Source: Paludibacteraceae bacterium (GTDB taxonomy: Bacteria; Bacteroidota; Bacteroidia; Bacteroidales; Paludibacteraceae). From it: 58,785 nucleotides of DNA. A model generated the notes under the pieces. That model worked only from the letters and a program-made list of their open reading frames with translations. It searched no databases and had not been told where the DNA came from. Within the stretch, counting starts at the first letter, position 1, and each line of letters starts with the position of its first letter. This document shows positions 35,494-47,500 of this stretch, one piece after another. The stretch covers positions 1-58,785 of the forward strand of contig JAFGVV010000025.1 of the NCBI GenBank assembly GCA_016937795.1, written 5' to 3'. A program made the translations under genes and the position numbers.

Positions 35494-36429
35494 ATGCGTA
35501 TCGTATTTATGGGTACACCGGATTTTGCGGTGGAAAGTTTAAAAGTATTGGTCGAAAATAATTATAATGTGGTGGCTGTTGTGACTATGCCCGACAAGCC
35601 TGCCGGACGTGGTCATAAACTTCAAATGTCGCCTGTAAAGGAATATGCACTCGAAAAGGGATTGGTTATTCTTCAGCCCGAAAAACTTAAAGACGAACAA
35701 TTTCTGTCCGCTTTGAAAGCCCTGAAAGCCGATGTGCAGGTTGTAGTAGCATTTCGCATGCTTCCCGAAGTGGTTTGGAATATGCCTCCACTGGGAACTT
35801 TTAACCTGCATGCTTCTTTGCTACCTCAATATCGTGGCGCAGCGCCCATCAACAGGGCTATTATGAACGGTGAAACCGAAACGGGTGCTACAACTTTTTT
35901 TCTGACACACGAAATCGACACCGGAAAAATCATTCTTCAGGAAAGAATTCCTATCACACAGCTTGATAATGCAGGAACAGTGCACGACAGACTTATGGTA
36001 ATGGGCGCACAAATGGTTCGTAAAACTATCGATATGCTCATTGCCGGCAAAACCGACGCTGTGGATCAATTGCAGTTTATTAGTGCCGACACTACGCTGC
36101 ATGCAGCCCCGAAAATATTCAAAGAAGATTGTGAACTGAAAACCAATATCGGCCTTGCCGAAGCGCATAATTTTGTGCGCGGCCTGTCGCCTTATCCCGG
36201 TGCATGGCTGAAAATTCAATTGCACGGAAATGCTGAAAAACAGGTGCTGAAGATTTTTGAAACTGAAACTGAATTCGCTTCTCATAATGATGTCGCAGGA
36301 ACTTTTGTCACCGACAACAAGAAGTTTGCTAAAATTGCTTTTCCGGATGGCTATCTGATTTTAAAACAAATACAAGCTCCCGGAAAAAAACGAATGGAAA
36401 CAGGAGAGTATTTGAGGGGGTTGAGGTAG
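35494..36429 (+). CDS. fmt: Methionyl-tRNA formyltransferase
   Basis: 311 residues. Formylates initiator Met-tRNA with 10-formyl-tetrahydrofolate. N-terminal MRIVFMGTPDFAVESLKVL, the catalytic block FNLHASLLPQYRGAAPINRAIMNGE with His/Asp of the formyltransferase fold, TGATTFFLTHEIDTGKII, and the C-terminal OB-like domain with RGLSPYPGAW. Essential or near-essential. It is bracketed by near-identical intergenic repeats in direct orientation. Confidence 0.97.
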   Translation: MRIVFMGTPDFAVESLKVLVENNYNVVAVVTMPDKPAGRGHKLQMSPVKEYALEKGLVILQPEKLKDEQFLSALKALKADVQVVVAFRMLPEVVWNMPPLGTFNLHASLLPQYRGAAPINRAIMNGETETGATTFFLTHEIDTGKIILQERIPITQLDNAGTVHDRLMVMGAQMVRKTIDMLIAGKTDAVDQLQFISADTTLHAAPKIFKEDCELKTNIGLAEAHNFVRGLSPYPGAWLKIQLHGNAEKQVLKIFETETEFASHNDVAGTFVTDNKKFAKIAFPDGYLILKQIQAPGKKRMETGEYLRGLR

Positions 36430-36430
36430 G

Positions 36431-36596
36431 GTTTTGAGTTTCAGGTTTCGCGTTTCAGGTCTCCGGCTACTGATGCCCGTCGGGGCACAAAGCAAATTGT
36501 ATGTAAAACAGTTATTCCGACGGTATTAAATTAAAGAAAATGAATGTCATTCCGAGCGGGAAAAACGAAATGTAATGGAGTTTTGAGAAGTGAGGA
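36431..36596 (+). repeat. Dispersed repeat, copy 2 (downstream of fmt)
   Basis: Starts with GTTTCAG/GTTTCGC heptamers in the fmt 3' region, followed by the 111-bp core at 36486-36596. Same orientation as copy 1. After it come degenerate GAGTTT-type units (to ~36640). Confidence 0.8.
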
Positions 36597-36654
36597 ATCT
36601 GAGTTTAGTTCTGAATTTTGAGTTTCGAATTTTGGGTTTGAAAATAATTAAATT

Positions 36655-37626
36655 ATGTTCCCTTTTATGGAGATTGAAAATAAAAAACAAATGAGTCTGA
36701 TTAATAACAAGGTATCAATTTTTTTAAAAGGCTTTGCTATGGGCACAGCCAATGTCATTCCCGGCGTTTCGGGAGGTACAATTGCTCTGATTACAGGCAT
36801 TTTCGAGCGCCTGATTGATAGTTTAAAATCGTTTAATGTACAAGCATTTAGACTATTACTGAAACGCGATTTTAAGGCTTTTGCGACACATACCGACCTT
36901 CAGTTTCTGGCTGTGGTAATGTTGGGTGTAGTAGCGAGTATTTTTTCGGTAGCCAAGCTATTAAGCTTTTTATTCGAAAATTTCCCCGTATTTATATGGT
37001 CATACTTTTTCGGACTTATCATTGCATCTATATGGTTGGTAGGCAAAACCATTACAAAGTATAATGCTTCGGTCATAGCGTTTCTTATTTTGGGCGCTGC
37101 CATTGCGGTATCCATTACCATTTTAAGTCCTGCACGCGAAAACGATTCGTTTATTTACCTTGTCATTTGTGGCGTGGTGGCAGTGTGTAGCATGATTTTG
37201 CCTGGCATCTCGGGGAGTTTTGTGCTGGTACTAATGGGCAACTACGAATTGGTTTTACGCTCTATTACAGAGCTTAATGTAGTAAACCTTTCGGCCATAG
37301 CCATCGGTTGTGCCATTGGACTTCCGGCCTTTTCGCATCTGCTGTCGTGGTTGTACAAAAAATTCAAGAATGCAACCATAGCCCTGCTTACAGGCTTTAT
37401 TCTGGGGTCGCTTGCTGTGATTTGGCCATGGAAGCATTCGTTCGACAGTGCAGGTCAACTACTTGAGACCAATAAATTCGGAGCATTGCTTACGCCCGAT
37501 GTAAAAGTATTCAGTTACGAACGCATATTACCGGTTATCGATGGTCAGTTTTTCTTTGCTATAGCCATAGCCATTGCAGGATTTCTATCGATATATTTGC
37601 TCGAAAAGAAAGCAGGTAATGCATAA
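36655..37626 (+). CDS. DUF368 multi-spanning membrane protein
   Basis: 323 residues (311 if it starts at the ATG of MSLINNK, 36691). About nine transmembrane segments. DUF368 signature: GFAMGTANVIPGVSGGTIALITGIFERLI near the start and an internal repeat of the same theme, MILPGISGSFVLVLMGNYE. The duplicated PG(V/I)SG motif is like those of undecaprenyl-phosphate flippases: DUF368 proteins (PopT/UptA) have been reported to recycle undecaprenyl phosphate. That role is therefore likely but inferred. Confidence 0.88.
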   Translation: MFPFMEIENKKQMSLINNKVSIFLKGFAMGTANVIPGVSGGTIALITGIFERLIDSLKSFNVQAFRLLLKRDFKAFATHTDLQFLAVVMLGVVASIFSVAKLLSFLFENFPVFIWSYFFGLIIASIWLVGKTITKYNASVIAFLILGAAIAVSITILSPARENDSFIYLVICGVVAVCSMILPGISGSFVLVLMGNYELVLRSITELNVVNLSAIAIGCAIGLPAFSHLLSWLYKKFKNATIALLTGFILGSLAVIWPWKHSFDSAGQLLETNKFGALLTPDVKVFSYERILPVIDGQFFFAIAIAIAGFLSIYLLEKKAGNA

Positions 37627-37791
37627 TTGCTGAATTATTACAGAGCGACACAAATTGAAATCATTCAGCTGCATCAAAAAGCACTAAAACAATAAAAAAT
37701 AAAAATAATGAGTTGAAAATTTGGCTCGTACCTTTCAAATTTCGTTATTTTGCAACGTTTATTGTTTTTTTAAACACCTAAGTAAGAATAT

Positions 37792-40209
37792 ATGTCAAAA
37801 AACCTTGTTATTGTGGAGTCACCGGCCAAAGCCAAAACCATAGAAAAATTTTTAGGAAAAGATTATCAGGTCATGTCGAGTTTCGGTCATATCCGCGATT
37901 TGGCCGAGAAAGGTATCGGTATCGATTTCGAGAACAATTATGCACCACAATATATTGTTTCTACTGACAAAAAGAAAGTAGTCTCAGAACTTAAAAAAGC
38001 AAGTAAAGAAGCTGAAACAGTATGGCTCGCTTCCGATGAAGACCGCGAAGGAGAAGCCATTGCATGGCATTTGTACGAAGAGCTTAAACTAAGCGACAAA
38101 AAGACAAAACGCATCGTATTTCACGAAATTACAAAAGAGGCCATACTCAACGCCATTGAACATCCGCGCGATATCGACATTCATTTGGTTGATGCTCAAC
38201 AGGCACGCCGTGTGCTCGACCGCATTGTGGGTTTCGAACTTTCACCCGTACTATGGCGCAAAGTACGCCCATCACTTTCGGCAGGCCGTGTGCAGTCGGT
38301 TGCAGTCAGGCTCATTGTGGAACGCGAGCGCGAAATTAATCAGTTTGTATCCGAAAGCAACTACCGTGTAAGCGCCATTTTCAGCACAAAAGACATCAAC
38401 GGACAAGCTGTAAATCTGAAGGCTGAACTTCAGAGCCGTTTTCAGGACAAAGAAAGTGCACTGGCATTTCTGGAAACATGCAAAAACAGCTCATTCGAAA
38501 TCGACAGCATAGTCACCAAACCCGCTCGCAAATCGCCGGCACCTCCGTTTACCACTTCTACTTTACAACAGGAAGCTGCACGCAAATTAGGTTTTTCGGT
38601 AGCTCAAACCATGCAGGTAGCTCAAAAACTTTACGAAGCCGGAAAAATTACTTATATGCGTACCGACTCGGTAAACCTGTCGGAATTGGCCATCAATACA
38701 GCAAAAGCTGAAATTATCAGCATGGCCGGCGAAAGATACCTGCATACCCGTCGTTTCAACACCAAAACAAAAGGTGCTCAGCAAGCTCACGAGGCCATTC
38801 GCCCCAGTTATATAAATGCACATACTGTAGAGGGTACAGCGCAGGAAAAAAGATTGTACGATCTGATTTGGAAACGCACCATTGCCTCACAAATGTCCGA
38901 AGCCGAGCTCGAAAAAACATCCGTATATATCAATATATCAGGCAATAAATATCAATTTGTGTCCTCGGGCGAAGTCATTATATTCGATGGTTTTCTGAAA
39001 GTTTATCTCGAGTCGGTCGACGACGACAACGACGAAGAAAATGCCTCGCTGCTACCAGCCCTGAAAGCAGGCGAAACACTAACTTCGGACGAAATAGTGG
39101 CTCAGCAACGCTTCAGCCAAAAACCTCCACGCTATAGCGAAGCCAGCCTCGTACGCAAACTCGAAGAGTTGGGTATTGGTCGTCCATCGACTTATGCACC
39201 AACCATTTCGACGATTCAGAACCGTACTTATGTGGAAAAAGGCGATCGCCCTGCCGACAAACGCGATTTCAACATTCTGAAACTCTCGGCCGGAAAAATA
39301 TCAGACAAAATAAAATCGGAAAATACCGGAGCAGAAAAAGCAAAACTTTTTCCAACAGACATAGGCATAGTAGTAACTGACTTTCTGACTGAGTATTTCC
39401 CTGATATTCTTAGCTATAATTTTACGGCAGAAGTTGAAAAAGAATTTGATGAGATTGCCGAAGGAAAAATTAAATGGACAGGTTCTATCGATAAATTTTA
39501 CAAGAGTTTCCATCCTGTGGTGGAAGACACACTCAAAAACTCCGAACGCCAGGTAGGTGAACGCATTTTGGGCACCGACCCTGTGAGTGGACGTCAGCTG
39601 TCGGTAAAAATTGGCAAATATGGTCCAATTGCACAAATTGGCACTTCGGAAGAGGAAGAAAAACCCGTCTTTGCTTCCCTGCGCCGCGATCAGTCCATCG
39701 AAAGCATTAGCATTGAAGATGCCCTTGAACTGTTTAAACTGCCACGTAAACTTGGCGAATTCGAAGAAAAGGAAATGACTGTGGCCATTGGACGTTTCGG
39801 TCCTTATATCCGTCATGCTTCGGCATTTTATTCGTTGCCTAAAACCGACGACCCAATGGAGGTTACAGCCGAACGTGCCATCGAAATTATTGAAGCCAAG
39901 CGCGAGGAGGAGAAAAACCGACTTATTGCTAATTTGGGCGAAAACGACGAAATACAGGTATTGAACGGTCGATTCGGACCCTATTTTACCTGTAATAAAG
40001 TGAATTATAAAATCCCTAAAGGCACTGACCCAGCCACGCTGACATACGAAAAATGTGTGGAACTGATGGCTGCTCAGCCCGATGCAGGTGCCAAAAAGAA
40101 AGGTTTTGCTAAAAAAACAACTACGGCGAAAACCGCAGCGAAAACTACCAAGACCACAAAAAACACCAAAAACACCAAAAGCACCAGAAGCACTAAAGCT
40201 AAGAAATAG
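37792..40209 (+). CDS. topA: DNA topoisomerase I
   Basis: 805 residues. Type IA topoisomerase relaxing negative supercoils. Toprim domain at the N-terminus (LVIVESPAKAKTIEKFLG, then SDEDREGEAIAWH with metal aspartates). The active-site tyrosine is Y288 in GKITYMRTDS, and KPPRYSEASLVRKLEELGIGRPSTYA is intact. Instead of zinc fingers, the C-terminus has repeated topo C-terminal domains (GRFGPYIRH, GRFGPYFTC) and ends in a Lys/Thr/Ala-rich tail (~40 residues) that probably contacts DNA. Confidence 0.97.
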   Translation: MSKNLVIVESPAKAKTIEKFLGKDYQVMSSFGHIRDLAEKGIGIDFENNYAPQYIVSTDKKKVVSELKKASKEAETVWLASDEDREGEAIAWHLYEELKLSDKKTKRIVFHEITKEAILNAIEHPRDIDIHLVDAQQARRVLDRIVGFELSPVLWRKVRPSLSAGRVQSVAVRLIVEREREINQFVSESNYRVSAIFSTKDINGQAVNLKAELQSRFQDKESALAFLETCKNSSFEIDSIVTKPARKSPAPPFTTSTLQQEAARKLGFSVAQTMQVAQKLYEAGKITYMRTDSVNLSELAINTAKAEIISMAGERYLHTRRFNTKTKGAQQAHEAIRPSYINAHTVEGTAQEKRLYDLIWKRTIASQMSEAELEKTSVYINISGNKYQFVSSGEVIIFDGFLKVYLESVDDDNDEENASLLPALKAGETLTSDEIVAQQRFSQKPPRYSEASLVRKLEELGIGRPSTYAPTISTIQNRTYVEKGDRPADKRDFNILKLSAGKISDKIKSENTGAEKAKLFPTDIGIVVTDFLTEYFPDILSYNFTAEVEKEFDEIAEGKIKWTGSIDKFYKSFHPVVEDTLKNSERQVGERILGTDPVSGRQLSVKIGKYGPIAQIGTSEEEEKPVFASLRRDQSIESISIEDALELFKLPRKLGEFEEKEMTVAIGRFGPYIRHASAFYSLPKTDDPMEVTAERAIEIIEAKREEEKNRLIANLGENDEIQVLNGRFGPYFTCNKVNYKIPKGTDPATLTYEKCVELMAAQPDAGAKKKGFAKKTTTAKTAAKTTKTTKNTKNTKSTRSTKAKK

Positions 40210-40241
40210 TTTTTTTATTATTAATCACTCATTTAACACTG

Positions 40242-41294
40242 ATGAATATGAGAAATCTCGTTTTAATACTAAGTATTTTTTTGATGCTCAGTCGCATAAA
40301 TGCACAGGAAGCCACTACTGTGGTAGCCGGCCAAAGCCAGTTGATTTATTCGCTACCAATGACCGAACTGGTTTTCGAACTTGAAATAGAGAAAACGACT
40401 CAAACACCGGGACCGTATTATCAATATGCCGAAAGATATCTGGCCACAAGCCAGGTGTTGATAGATGAAAAAACCACTTACAAGCTAAAATCGACAAATC
40501 TCAAAACCAATGCTTTGCCCGACCCGCGTAAACTTTTTGCTGTGGCAGCCGGTAAGTCACAGGCCCTGCAACATATTTCGGTGAATGAAAAAGGACTACT
40601 TACAGGCATCAATTGCCGACCTGAAAGCGCAAGAGAAAACGAAATCCGAAAAGTAAGAAAAACAAAACAAATACAATCAGTGTCAAGGGTGTTGCCGCTC
40701 ACCGAAGAGTATTTAATGGCCGGCTCTACTGCCCGACTTGCCGAAGGTGCAGCCAAACAAATTTATCGCATACGCGAAAGCCGTATCAGCCTGCTTACCG
40801 GCGACCTGGAACATATGCCAACCGATGGAGCTTCGATAAAAACGATGCTCAAAGAACTCGATCGCATGGAAAATGAACTGACTGAGCTTTTTACAGGACA
40901 CACACACACTGAAATTGTACGCCATGCCATTCGCTACACACCCTTACAGGCCGCCGACAAAATGCTGATTTTCAGACTATCGGCTCTAAAAGGGCTTGTC
41001 GATATAAATGATTTGAGTGGAGTCCCTTACTTTCTGAGTATCTTGCCCGAAACAATCAATGTGCAGCCTGCCAACCCAAAAGCTAAAAGTCAGAAGGTAG
41101 CAGTATATACTATACTACCGGCTCCGACCGTCATCAACCTCACCGATGGCGTAAACACTTTGATTTCGCGCAATATTGCCATGCCACAGTTTGGATTAAC
41201 CATAGGACTTACTGAGAATATGTTTAAACACCCCGACACAAAGCTAAGTATCGATCCTGAAACGGGCAGATTGTTGTTTATCAGTACAAAATAA
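40242..41294 (+). CDS. DUF4831 family exported protein
   Basis: 350 residues with a signal peptide (cleavage after SRINAQ). The pattern fits the Bacteroidota family DUF4831: LIYSLPMTELVFELEIEKT, PGPYYQYAERYL, KLKSTNLKTNALPDP, HISVNEKGLLTGIN and a C-terminal FRLSALKGLVD / VNLTDGVNTLISRNIAMPQFG. Probably periplasmic or outer-membrane associated; function unknown. It follows topA by 32 nt and may share its transcript. Confidence 0.82.
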   Translation: MNMRNLVLILSIFLMLSRINAQEATTVVAGQSQLIYSLPMTELVFELEIEKTTQTPGPYYQYAERYLATSQVLIDEKTTYKLKSTNLKTNALPDPRKLFAVAAGKSQALQHISVNEKGLLTGINCRPESARENEIRKVRKTKQIQSVSRVLPLTEEYLMAGSTARLAEGAAKQIYRIRESRISLLTGDLEHMPTDGASIKTMLKELDRMENELTELFTGHTHTEIVRHAIRYTPLQAADKMLIFRLSALKGLVDINDLSGVPYFLSILPETINVQPANPKAKSQKVAVYTILPAPTVINLTDGVNTLISRNIAMPQFGLTIGLTENMFKHPDTKLSIDPETGRLLFISTK

Positions 41295-41359
41295 TATTTA
41301 TTACAAATACAAACAATTGAATTTTAAATCATTCTGAATTCTCTTACACATAAATCAAT

Positions 41360-41395
41360 TAGTCAGTCATATTTTAATGTCTGACTATTTTTTTT
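41360..41395 (+). terminator. Intrinsic terminator after the DUF4831 gene
   Basis: TAGTCAG stem with inner CAT/ATG pairs across one mismatch, followed by nine Ts. Confidence 0.75.
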
Positions 41396-41452
41396 AAAAG
41401 ATTTTCAGCAAATAATTCTATATAAATCTATATTTATATACAAAATAATAAT

Positions 41453-41460
41453 TACTTTTG
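41453..41460 (+). promoter_or_regulatory. -7 box of the giant T9SS protein gene
   Basis: TACTTTTG matches the -7 consensus and gives a ~105-nt leader with a small ATAAAGA/TCTTTAT hairpin. The -33 element is not clear. Confidence 0.4.
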
Positions 41461-41571
41461 TGTGTTGTGCGAAATTTCATAAAGATATAACAGTCTTTAT
41501 ATCAAACACATACAATTTGTAATATATTATACTATTACCTTGTAATACTTTTTACATTAAATACCATTTAT

Positions 41572-44500
41572 ATGAAAAAAAATATCTTTACCCTGCTTAT
41601 CTGCATACTGACACTTCATCAGCTTGCAGCACAGAATACAGGTGATTACAGAACAAAAGTAAGCACAGGCGCATGGACTACACCTAGCACATGGGAGCGT
41701 TGGAACGGATCCGAGTGGATAACTCCGGGTACAACAGAGGGTTATCCCGGTCAATATAGCAGCCAAAGCTACGGCATTGTAACCATACTTACCGGCCATA
41801 GCATCACAGCCGACTATACTGTAGCAACCACAGTTACAGCAGCCGGACTTGGAACGCTCAGTGCCCGAACGTTTACTCAACCCATCGAAAAACTCGTAAT
41901 TGAAAGTGGAACAGCATATGGAAATGGCGGCACACTTAACATATTAACTACAAGCAACTATTCCGCTACTTTGGTAAACACCTCCTGGATAGAAATAAAT
42001 GACTATGGCTCAGTTAATTTTGGTAGCAAAGCCACGCTGGCAATCCCTGAGAATGCTATCCTGACCGTTGGAACAGCCGCATTTACAGGCTCGATTACGG
42101 CCAATTCGAATATAGTAGTTGGTAGCCAGTGGTTTGCAGTGGGCACAAGCAGCAAAGCACAGTTTAATTTTAGCGAACTGATTGCATCAGGCGGAACACT
42201 CAATGCAATTATATCCACACCATCCGCATCTGACACTGTGTATTGCCAAAACGAATCCATTCCACTCAGCGGGCAGTTTACAGGTGTAAGCGGGGTCACT
42301 ACTTCGGGAGGAACCACAGTAGGCGTTAATTATTACTGGTTTCTTGACGATAACTACAGCACAGCACTACGTAGTGGCACTATGACTACTCCTGAGGTCA
42401 ATCATGCCAGCTATAATTATCCGGCCGCATCGATAACTCCCGGAACTCACGAATTGCGTTTCTACACTACCACATATTATGCTACCACACTTTATTACAA
42501 CAACGAATATCGTAGCATCACTATACTCGAAACTCCAAAATTATCGTCTGTATCGCAACCCTGGCCGGGCTGCCGTCACAGGGGTGCTAACATTGAACTC
42601 AACGGGCTGATTCCATCAACCACTTTTACTGTGAACTATACTATCGAAGGCCTCTCCCAAGCCTCCACTACAGTGAGCTCCGACAATACTGGTAAAGCAA
42701 GTTTCGAGCTGGCCCTAAGCATCGACGATCACGGGAAAATGCTTACTGTAAATAGCTTGAGCTATACTTCGCTTGGCAAAACCTGTACGCAAGCACTGAG
42801 TACAAATAATAGCACTACACTTTCGATGTGGACATTCGAAGGATTTACATGGACAGGACGCGTAAGCAACGATTGGCACAATTCAGACAACTGGTGCAGA
42901 GGAACTTTTGATGAAACATTCACTATCCCTACAGCCGAAACCGATGTGTATATTCCCGGAGCTGACTCCACAAAGTTTAGCCCCGTAATTTCTCAGGCAA
43001 ATGCCATCGCAAACAATCTCACCATAGGCAACGGGGCTGAACTGTCGTTTGCCGGACCGCAAAAAACGCTCGATATAAAAGCTAATTGGACTAACCGTGG
43101 CACATTTATCCCCAGTTCAGGAAAAATAGTTTTTTCAGGTACAGCAGCACAAACAATCGGAGGTGCAGTAGAAACCAGTTTCTATTCACTTGAAATAAAC
43201 AACAACTCGGGTGTAATTGCCAACAACAACTTGTCTGTTTTGAAGCTACTTACGTTGACATCCGACAATGTAAAAACAAGTCCGGAACTTGTAACTGCCG
43301 ATAGAGGAACACTGCACACCGGAACCAATATTCTGACTATGGCCGATACCGCTTACACCGAGGGAATAAGCGATGTGACCGGCATAGTGCGTCGTGCCAA
43401 TATTCAATTCGCAAGCCGACAGTATACTTTTGGTAGCCGAAACACTTTGATGACATTTGCGCCATGTGAAGCACCAGCATCTTACCCTACCGAAGTACTC
43501 GCCTATATCAGCATTGGCACAGCTCCATCGTGGAAAAGCAATGCTGTTTTACGCGAATACCATTTTATTCAGACAGGTGGAACCGATTGCTATGCTACTA
43601 TTCGTACAAGTTACAAAGACTCTGAACTAAATAGCGTTACTGAAAATCGTTTGGTACAATGGACACAGTTTAGCGCCGATGGAACACCTGAAGGTGGATA
43701 CGAATGGGGCCGCTCGAATGCAGACCCGGACGAAAACTGGGTAGAAATAACAAATATCAACATCGGACTTTTCCCAACCGAGAAAGGAAGTACCGGAAAC
43801 TCATTGGGGGCTAACGAAACAGAAACACTTGTTTGGAATGGATCGGTAAGTACTGAATGGCATAATCCTGCTAACTGGACTCCTAATCAATCTCCATCTA
43901 GGTTGAAAAATGTTATAATTCCTGATGCAGCAACAACAAACAACGATCCTTTAATTCCTTTGGATGGCCCTAGTGGTTATGGTGACATAACCCAGCCAGA
44001 AGTGAAAACAATCACATTAGAAGAAAACTCAATATTAAATAGTGATTTATTTACATATAATGCTTTTTTTAAAATTCCTGCTATGTTGAATATCTACGGA
44101 AGTATAGGAGCTTGGGTTAACCAGGGAGGCATATATAATCCGAATCAGGGGGCTGTCGTTTTACATAATGATTCAAGCCAATTTGCAACAGCTTCTGGAA
44201 ATACACAATTTCACAATATCATTCTTGATGAAGATGTTGATTTGCTGATAACAGCTAACTCCCATATCAAAATAAGTGGTGCAGTTACATTGAATGGAAT
44301 TGATGCAACAAGAGCAACTGTTGGTTCAATTTCTGCAGCTGAAAATACAATTGAATATAATGGTGCAAACCAAGAAGTCGTAATTCCAAATGAAACGACA
44401 CCACGGTATTTTAACTTGATTTTAAGCGGAAGCGGAACTAAAATCATGCCAAATGTTGATCTGAATGTTTTTGGAGATTTCATAGTTTCAAATACAGTAA

Positions 44501-47500
44501 CCGTAAATTTGCCTGCTAAAAATTTGAATGTATATGGAAATGTAACTGTAAACGATGGAACTACTTTTGCTGCAGGTACAAGTACTATTAATATGGCTGG
44601 TATTAGCGGTCAGTCAATTGGAGGAACTACAACTTCGCTTTCGCTTTACAATCTGACTAACTCAAATACAGCTGATACGGTAAAAGTAAATATCGGAAGT
44701 TTGTCGCTTGGCGGAAATCTGACCAATAATGGCGTGCTTGATTTTGAAACTAACATACTTACTGGTATTACTGGTACACTTGCTAATAGCGGAACCATTC
44801 GTACAGCCAATACAACTGCCTCTCCACTTCCCACAGGCAAAACCTGGTCGGTTGTGTCCGGCGAAAACACTTTTGGAATAGTGGAATATAGTGGCGCTGC
44901 TGCCCAAACGGCTGTGGCCGGTACTTATCATAATCTGACAGTGGCTAACCCAACAGGGTTGACAGCCGCCGGAAATATCACAATGACCGGAAATCTGGCA
45001 TTGAATACTAACGCCAGCGCGACTAAGGGAAGTCTCGATATGGGTGCTCATACACTCGAAATGGGACTTACAGGAACAACAACAGGGGCAGGCGATGTCA
45101 GCGGAAGAGTGCAACGTACCAAACCCGAATCGGGCAGTTTTGTAAAAGATGTGGCATACAGCTTTGGTAACAAAAACACTTTTATTAAATTTCTGGATGT
45201 GGTTACAGCAAAACCCGACATGCTGGCTGTAAACATTAAGCTTGGTACTACACCGACTTATGCAAGCTCTGCAATGCTTAATGACTATCACGCCATCGAT
45301 CGTACATATTCATTCAGTACTTCGGGTACAGCAACCGACCGTACGCTCCTGCAACTGGCTTATCTCGATTCGGAACTACAGGAAAATACCGACGAAAGCG
45401 AACTTTCATTCTGGATTGCATATCAGCTCGAAGGTGTGAATACTTCATTCTCACGCGGACATACCGAAGTAGATACAGTTGATAACTGGATGAATATTAC
45501 CGGACTTACACCAGCACAATATGCACAGACCGATCGTGAATTTGGTCTTGCCAACAACAAAGCATTTATTAGTTGGACAGGTAACGGAGCACTTGCATAC
45601 AAAGGCGACTGGAGTTTGCCCGGCAACTGGGATGGTGGTGTGCCAATGGCAAACGATAGTGTGGTTATTCCCGCTTCGGCTGCTTCACTTCCCGACTTTA
45701 AAGGCTGGCCTTCTTCCAATGGTCTGAGCAGTAGCATACCGGCTGTAGCTAAATCGATTACAATCGAAGAAAATGCTATTCTGAATGGTACAGGATACAA
45801 TATTACGCTTTATGGCAGTGGCGATGCCTGGGTAAATAATGGAACTTTCAATGGCGATACACTTGCCACAGCATCGGAGTTCAGTAAGGTGATTTTTGCC
45901 AACGAAAGTGCTACTCCGGCTAAAATCACCGGAGATTCAATCAGTCACTTCCATCATTTCGAAGTAGCGGCAAACTCTTCCATTCAGCTGGTAACGGACA
46001 CAGTTACTTTTGCCGGAAATATAAGTTGCAACACCGGAAGCCTGTCCGATTTCGATACATACCCAACCACTGTGATTTACAATGGTGGCGACCAAACAGT
46101 CATTCTCCCTACAGGAGGAAGCGGACAATACCATAATCTGACTTTGAGTGGTAGTGGGACAAAAACATTGCCTGCATCACAACCATTATCAATAAAACAA
46201 CATTTTGTAATGTCCGATAGCGCAAGTACCACCACCACACAAAGTATGCAGGTGGATGGCGATTTCACAATCGGAGAGGGAGCCAGCTTTAATGCCGGTT
46301 CGCAAACGCATTTTATCAGTGGCGATTTCGAAATAAATGGCACTTTTACTCCCGGCACTTCCACCATTAACTTTTACGGTTTAAGCGACAACGAGATTCG
46401 CACAAGCCTGGTAGAACCTGCAGGGCCGATATCGTTTTACAATTTATATATTCCTTTTATTCAGGAAGGGATTGATGTAGTTGCCAAAACCGATATTAAA
46501 ATTGATGGAAGCTTAGTCAATCAGGCCGACTTTGAACTGGAAGGAAACAACCTATCGGGCGATATGAGTCTGATTAATAACAACGGTCTGATTCGCACTC
46601 AAAGCAATTCGCTCACACCCCTGCCTGCCGGAAAAATATGGGAAGGTACAGGTTATGTGTTGTTTAACGGTGTAAATGAACAAACGCTTATCAACGGTAC
46701 TTTCAATAAGATTGAAATCGATAATGCGGCCGGACTTGTTCAGTCGGGTAATGTGCGTATCAACAGCGATTTGAAACTTACTAACGGACTATTGACTACA
46801 AGTAGTAGCGATAAACTGACCATCGACTGTACAGCCGGTATTACCGGTGCTTCAAACACTTCGTTTATCAATGGTCCGCTTTTGCGTGAGTATTGCAGTA
46901 CGGGTTCAAAAACTTTCCCGATTGGAAAGGGTGTTTTTTATCGTCCCCTTACACTAAACTACACAAGTCTCAATGGCATAAGTACTGTGACGGCCGAGCA
47001 GTTCGAATCGGCATTACCCGATTATACCGAAGGGACTACAACCGACATACTGAATACACGTTACTGGCTGGTAAATCAAATTGGTGCCAGCGATTATATT
47101 TATTCAATCACGCTGGATGGAACCGGGTTTGCTGCAGCCGAAGGTTATACAAATCCTGTCGTTGTTCGCGGAACAGCTTCAAGCGATTATCAGACCTACA
47201 GAGCTGTAAAAACCGATGAGGACTATACTATCTCAGGTCAGAATTATTTTAGCAACTTTACTGTAGGTGCGCAACAGTGCTCAGCTCCTGAAATTATTGA
47301 ACAGCCTGTTGAAGAATCAGCAATTGCTTCCACCGGCACAGCTGAGTTTAGTGTGACTGTACGTGGTGAATCAGGCAGAAAAATTGCTGTGCAATGGCAA
47401 CGAAATACGGGAAGCGGATTTGTAAATATAAATATTGAAAATCCGTATTCACTACTGCTTACTGATATAGCCGAAACAAACGACACAATATTCACACTCA

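Noticed and set aside
39301..39816. 171-codon frame opposite topA
   Set aside because: Phe-rich shadow of the Lys/Glu-rich topA coding strand; no promoter or conserved motif.
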